Shown: positions 59,104-64,000 of the stretch, in pieces
Layout: each line of letters starts with the position of its first letter
How positions within the stretch are numbered: the stretch's first letter is position 1
Origin: Acytostelium subglobosum LB1
Lineage: Eukaryota; Evosea; Eumycetozoa; Acytosteliales; Acytosteliaceae
Assembly (NCBI RefSeq): GCF_000787575.1
Contig: NW_012236521.1
Coordinates: forward strand, 700,924 to 764,923
DNA length: 64,000 nt
Direction of reading: 5' to 3'
The notes under the pieces: generated by a model
The model's input: the letters and a program-made list of their open reading frames with translations, nothing else
Databases searched by the model: none
What the model was told of the DNA's origin: nothing
Position numbers and translations under genes: made by a program

Positions 59104-61905
59104 TTAGCGTCTGGGTGGTGGAACTGGTTTCATCGTTGGTGGTGGAGCATTGGATAATGGTTTGGCTGTTGATATGGACGGAGACGTGTGGTGTTGGACG
59201 ACCACTTGTGAAGTTGTTGATTGTTTGATTTGGTTTGTTGATACTGGAATTGGCAATGGTCTAGATGATGATGATGATAATGATGGTTGATCAATGTTGC
59301 TGTGATTATTGTTGTTGTTGTTGTAGTCTGTTGCTGATTGAATTGATTTCCTTGGTGCAACTGGTGGTGCTTGTTTCTTGACTGATGCTGATAATGATAT
59401 GTCGCTGACAGTGGGAGATTGAGCAAGTTCGACTGATGGTGGTCGAGAGGAAGGCCTTGGTAGTAAAACTGGACGATTCGAAGTGTCCATCATCATTGGT
59501 ATTGGTTGTGACAACTTGCGAGGTACAACAGGTGGGGGCATTTGATTGACTTGTGAGGGACTGTTGTTCGATATTGGTATTGGTGTCGACTTTCTTTGAG
59601 CAGTTGGTGGCTTGGATTTGGTGATGAATGGAAGATTAGGTGATACATTTGTCAGCTGGATTGATGGTGGTTCCTGGATGCAGGCCGTTGGCTGTGGTGT
59701 CATTGTCCTCGGACTGATGTGTGGAGGTGTCGTCATTGTCCGCACAGGAGGCAGTGGTACCTTGAATGTACCAGATGTCCTTCTTGGACTGGCTGGAGGA
59801 GTAGTAAAGTCATTGGTGGTGGTGGGAGGTGGCATCCTTCCAGGTGAAGAACTTGTCAATGTAAGTGATGCTCTTGGGCTGGAGGATGTGGAAGTTGGGG
59901 CCGATGATGTCTTGGCGGCGGCATCGTTCAGCATTGATGACAAGTTGGACAGTGATTTGGATGTTGTGTGTGATGGAGCAGGAGGCAGTGGCTTGGATGG
60001 GATTGTGAAGCTCTTGCTGGTGGTCAGAGCTGCAGTGGAGGTGGCCGATCGTGCCAATGACTTTGCCATTGGATCACTTGGGGAGGATGGATTACCAGTG
60101 GCAATGGTGTTCCTCTTGATCGTTGGATCAACATCATGGTCCAGCATCTTCTCGTACTCTCTTGCCGACTCCTCTTTGAACGGCTTGGACAGTTGTTCAA
60201 TCTCATTCATCCACTCCATCTTTTGCTCGTAAGTGTCAAAGAGCAGTGTGAGTTTGCGTCCATCGCGACCAATCTGTCCCAGCTCGCATGTGTTGCAGAA
60301 TGTGCCTCCAGTCTTTTGCTCATTGTCCACAATCGTAATGCAGCCAATAACAAAGAGAGTCTCTAGTTTGATGGACTTCTTCTCTTTCTTTGTTCGCATG
60401 ATAATGTCGTTGAACAGGTAGTAGGTGCACTTGCCAGAGATCTTGTCCCTCTCATCGGTCAACTCTTTGATCGTATCCTCTCGTATAAAGTATCTGGTTG
60501 GTGATAGGAGTTCGAACTTCTACATGTATGTATGAGCGTGGCGTCAGTGAGACCTTCCAGGATGTCCGCGACACTGACAGACACAAGTGTCTACTTACCT
60601 CCGTGGACTCTAGTTGCTCATGTATTTGGAACATCTTCTGCTGTGCATCAGCTCGTCGTTTGTCCTCATTGATAGAGGCTACGACCGCCTCGATCTTTGC
60701 ATAGGCATCATTGAGCGAAGGTATGTCCGGATGGCTTTTGTCGCTGTTCTTGATCAACTCGCGTAGTAGCAGTGGGTATTTACACAGACGTTGGATGGGT
60801 TTGATGAGCATGCTCTCCAGGTGGATCATGCGACACTCGGGCAGCGCCTGCTTCTCCTCGAGATACTGCTTAAAGTGCGCGTGCTTCTTGATACACGCGG
60901 CCAGATGCTGGGTGGAGTTCTGGTGATTGGAGCAGTATGTCGAGTAGACCTTTAGGAAGTCGGCCAGCAGGTTGAAGCAGGGGCCCATGGAGATTCCATC
61001 GTTGACCTTGGCGGTCTTGACTAGGTTTTCCAGCATGGCCTGGTTGACACCGAGTAGCACTTGGATGTTGGAAAAGATGATGTTGATGTCCTTGTCCGAC
61101 AGTATCTTGTTGTCCCTCAGGGGCATCATTATTACGTTGATGATGAGATCCAGGTCATCGACATAGTCCTTCTCTGTGTTGATCAACTCGTTGATGACCT
61201 TGTTGCGCATCTTGGTATCGCCATCCTCGCTCACGATATTCTGATGCACCTTTCGTTCGAATGACTTGGTCAATGTGATGGGCGCTGGTAGGTCATTGTC
61301 GTCGGCTGTGTCGATCGCCGAAAGATCCATTGATGTTAGACCAGGTAGAGGTTGCATCAGAGTCGAGCCTCTTGGAGATGGATTAAGGCTTCTCTGTTTG
61401 TTCGTGCCGCTTCCTCCTCCTCCACTATTCAACATGGCACGGATGATCTTTTGGCGTTCCTTGTCATCCTTCTTTGCGCGGTCACGTTCATCCTTCTCAG
61501 CCTTTTCCAATCGTTTCAACTCTTTCTTTGTTGTTGATAGTCTTTTACTATTACCAACATCGCCATCGTCATAATCATCATTATTATTTATATTATCAAG
61601 TTTGAGGTGTGGCAAATTGAGTGAATGAGCAATATTGTATATTGTTCCATGTTTGTTTGTTGATGTTGTTGCTGTTGTTGATGATGTTGTAGTGTCTTTG
61701 TCCACCCCACAATCTGTAGAACCTATTACGGAAGTCAACTCTATATATGGTTATAAAGATAAAGTGTAGTGAAGGTGTAGAGAGAGCAAAGATGTGGTTA
61801 GTTGTCTCTGTCCTTTCATTCATTCACTCATTCATCCATTCATGCATTAATTATGTGTATAGAGATAATGTATTTATATATACCTTCTATGAAATTCATT
61901 CCCAT
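59104..61905 (-). CDS. Rho guanine nucleotide exchange factor (DH-PH) with proline-rich tail
   Basis: Three exons (61905-61884, 61740-60599, 60519-59104) give 859 residues. The 22-base first exon encodes MGMNFIEE. A basic helical stretch (about 85-115, KKELKRLEKAEKDERD...) is followed by a DH domain (about 185-385) with KVINELINTEKDYVDDLDLI and LESMLIKPIQRLCKYPLLLR, the CR3 helix of Dbl proteins. PH follows (about 395-515), with YYLFNDIIMRTKKEKK and WMNEIEQL at its end. The last 340 residues are Ser/Thr/Pro-rich with PPPVVPRK and KPVPPPRR motifs that fit SH3 domains. It would load GTP on Rac-type GTPases; which one is unknown. Confidence 0.92.
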
Positions 61906-62499
61906 CCTATTCTCTTAGACTGTCATTAACTACAATGAAGAATCACAATGGTAGTACATATAATATAAAAGTAAGTACACTAATTAATAGAAATAAATAA
62001 AGGTTAATATAAGTATCTTTATCTCTATGGTTTACTATATACTACTAACAATGATGAATCAAATAACTATTCATCAATCAATCTATCAACCAGTCAGACA
62101 GTGATCCTCCTGTCAGTCTATCTATCGTGACAAACCAATCAATCAAACAATCAATCACCCACTATTATTTGAAGGTCACATACACCAAAAAAGAGAGGGA
62201 ACAGGAAAGAGGGCACACATTAAAAGTTTGAAAAGTTCCCAAAAAGTTGTGATTGTGGGGGCTCGCAAGTGCCCATTCACCCTCGTTAACAAGCAAACAA
62301 ACAACAGAGCCTGTTTAGGTAGTGATAGGTCGCAAAGATTACATCTTTGTAAAATGAGAGAGGCTGGTTGTTTGTTTGGTTAATGTTATTTATTATACAT
62401 TTATAATGCTGGATAGATGGACGATGGCATGGCTATCATGAAACAATGACCACCTCTCTATCTCTTCTCTCTCACTTCTATATAATCTAGCTCGCTTGC
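61906..62499. other. Intergenic, 0.6 kb
   Basis: Between the RhoGEF start and the stop of the downstream kinase, both on the minus strand. AT-rich. A GC-richer string at 62257-62284 (GGGGGCTCGCAAG...TTCACCCTCG) partly resembles the hairpin at 4012. No gene seen. Confidence 0.45.
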
Positions 62500-64000
62500 T
62501 TATCCATAGAATCCTGCATCGATGTTGGTCACGGCAACTGGGGCAAATGATGTCACTCCTTGATCTTCCATCTCCTTGAGGTGTGCAATGACTTGTCTGA
62601 ACGTGGGCCTCTTGTCGGGATCAGAGTCCCAGCACTTTGTGATCAGTTCCTTCCACTTTGGCGCGGCTGTCAGTGGGATTGGTGGACGGTAGTTCTCGTG
62701 CGCTGCCAGATGAGCCATCTTCTGAGGCTTCATATCTTGTTGTGGCTCCTCTGACGTCAACAACTCCCATAGGATCATGGCGAATGAGTAGACATCACTC
62801 TTCTCACTGTTGCAGTCGCCCTTGAACACTTCTGGCGCCATGTAGGGTATGCAGCCGACAGAGGCTGTCATCATGGCGCTGTTCTCCATCTTTAGACGAG
62901 ACAGTCCAAAGTCAGAGATCTTGCACTTAAAGTCGCTGACCTTGTATGAGCCACGAATGTCCACTGGGTTGTCGAGCAGGACGTTTCCAGACGAGAGATC
63001 CCTGTGAAGGATGGGCGGGGTCCAGCCATGCAGATAGGTCATTCCCTTGGCAATGTCCAACGCGATCTTGAGACGCATGTGCGGGTTCTGTTGCAGGATC
63101 TCAAAATGATCGACCAGGAATCTCCTCAAGCTTCCACCTCCCATCCATTCGATAACTATACAATGGTGTTCCTCGCTACCAGTGGTACAGGCTCCAAGGA
63201 ACTGCACAACATTGGGATGTCTCAATTTGCTGTTGTATGAAGTGTTAGTCAGATACTACTGATGGCTTGTGAGTGACAACAAACATACCTTAGGATTGAG
63301 ACCTCGTTTTGGAACATCTCGAACGATGACTTGGTCTTGAATTGGTCTCGATAGATGATCTTGATGGCAACATCTGTTTCTCTCCAGTAGCCACGCTTGA
63401 CCTCGCCAAAGAATCCTTTGCCCAACAATGATCCAAACTCCAGCTCGTTGTAGCCGATCTCGTATTCACGACGTTGTTGTTGCTGGTGCTGTTGTTGCTG
63501 TTGCTGGTGCGGCACGATGGTGCCCTTGCTGCTCTCCCAATTCGTGAAGGACGAGTCATCCCACCTGTTGTTCGATATGGTGGTGGTGCTGGTGATGACC
63601 GGGCGCTGGTTGGCTGGCGCTGTGGGTTGGTCAACTTGGTGTGGCATGAGGAAAGAGGGGTGTGGCGCCGACACGTGGATCTGGTTCGGCTGGGTGACGA
63701 TTGGTGGCAGGTTGTAGAGTGTTGCTTGCTTGGTGTTCTGTGGTGGATGCGTGCTGCTGTTGTTGTTGTTGTTGCCTTGGCCCTTGGTGCTACCGGCCGA
63801 GCCACTGGCGCTACTGTTGTTGCTGGTCCTGTTCTGCTGGACGCTGTGGCCCACCTGCTGCTGGTGGGGGTATTGCTGCTGCGTCCTGGGCGAGAACGTG
63901 TGAAAGGGAGGGTTGCTGTTGTTGTTATTTACATGGAAGAGGTCGTTGCGCATGAGGTACTTGAGATGTTCGCCAGACAGGGTCTTGGAGGACTGTTTGT
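62500..64000 (-). CDS. drkD: DrkD-like tyrosine-kinase-like (TKL) protein kinase, C-terminal part
   Basis: Two exons in the window (64000-63289, 63229-62500); the N-terminus lies beyond the right edge. About 479 residues are visible. A Q/N/P/H-rich linker precedes the kinase domain. The glycine loop is GKGFFGEVKRGYW, then VAIKIIYRDQFKTKSSFEMF, the splice junction ILSKLRHPNVVQFLG, HRDLSSGNVLL, DFGLSR and YMAPEVFKG. HRDLSS and the -DQFKTKSS- stretch are hallmarks of the Drk group of D. discoideum, and EMEDQGV..FA..........G near the C-terminus fits DrkD in particular (from memory). The catalytic residues are complete. Substrates unknown. Confidence 0.9.

Noticed and set aside
60593-60704. Spacer and short plus-strand frames around the RhoGEF intron
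   Set aside because: They are antisense to the DH domain and the intron, with no support.

Overview
The window is nuclear DNA from a dictyostelid social amoeba. The evidence is a protein nearly identical in its kinase core to the Dictyostelium Drk tyrosine-kinase-like family, a 137-residue cofilin, a short hssA/2C-type protein, many poly-Q, poly-N and poly-T tracts, and many short (about 50-110 nt, rarely longer) GT-AG introns. Base composition is clearly richer in G+C than D. discoideum, and coding thirds often end in C or G, so a less AT-rich genus such as Acytostelium is plausible. That placement is inference. No retroelement, virus-like element, CRISPR array or bacterial-type operon was seen.

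Layout, left to right. 1-13.3 kb: a partial low-complexity gene, a DMT/EamA transporter, an ankyrin-type repeat protein, a VAMP7-like SNARE, a poly-Q protein ending in a zinc finger, NUBP1 and an MFS transporter. 13.9-24.8 kb: a SRPBCC protein, a Ulp1/SENP SUMO protease, the RNA polymerase I second-largest subunit and a Ste20-type kinase. 25.1-36.7 kb: an alpha/beta hydrolase, a newly resolved small hssA-like gene, a RanBPM/CTLH protein, a long NT-C2/coiled-coil/DIL protein and DGAT1. 36.7-47.5 kb: a divergent CCT-beta-like chaperonin, ribosomal protein eL27, a small type I membrane protein, cofilin, an adenylation-carrier-reductase (NRPS-like) enzyme and two tandem L-type lectin-like genes. 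47.6-57.4 kb: NF-YA, GAPDH, a protein with a possible trypsin-like remnant, an aspartic protease, an importin-alpha-like protein and CIAO2/MIP18. 57.5-64 kb: convergent tRNA-Asp and tRNA-Glu genes among hairpins, ribosomal protein uS12 (S23), a RhoGEF and a drkD-like kinase cut by the right edge.

These are mostly independent housekeeping and signalling genes, each with its own promoter region. NUBP1 and CIAO2 both belong to cytosolic iron-sulfur assembly but lie 47 kb apart, so this is probably chance. The most distinctive local unit is 41.9-47.5 kb, where the NRPS-like reductase is followed in the same direction by the two SAP/lectin genes. I placed 69 introns by reading frame, splice consensus and family conservation. 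Their sense strand is dominated by TCAA/TCAC/TCAT tetramers, and this strand-polarised repeat is the strongest global pattern in the window. Intergenic gaps often carry short perfect inverted repeats. Two single N bases (40148, 46983) mark probable assembly joins; one interrupts an otherwise intact lectin gene.
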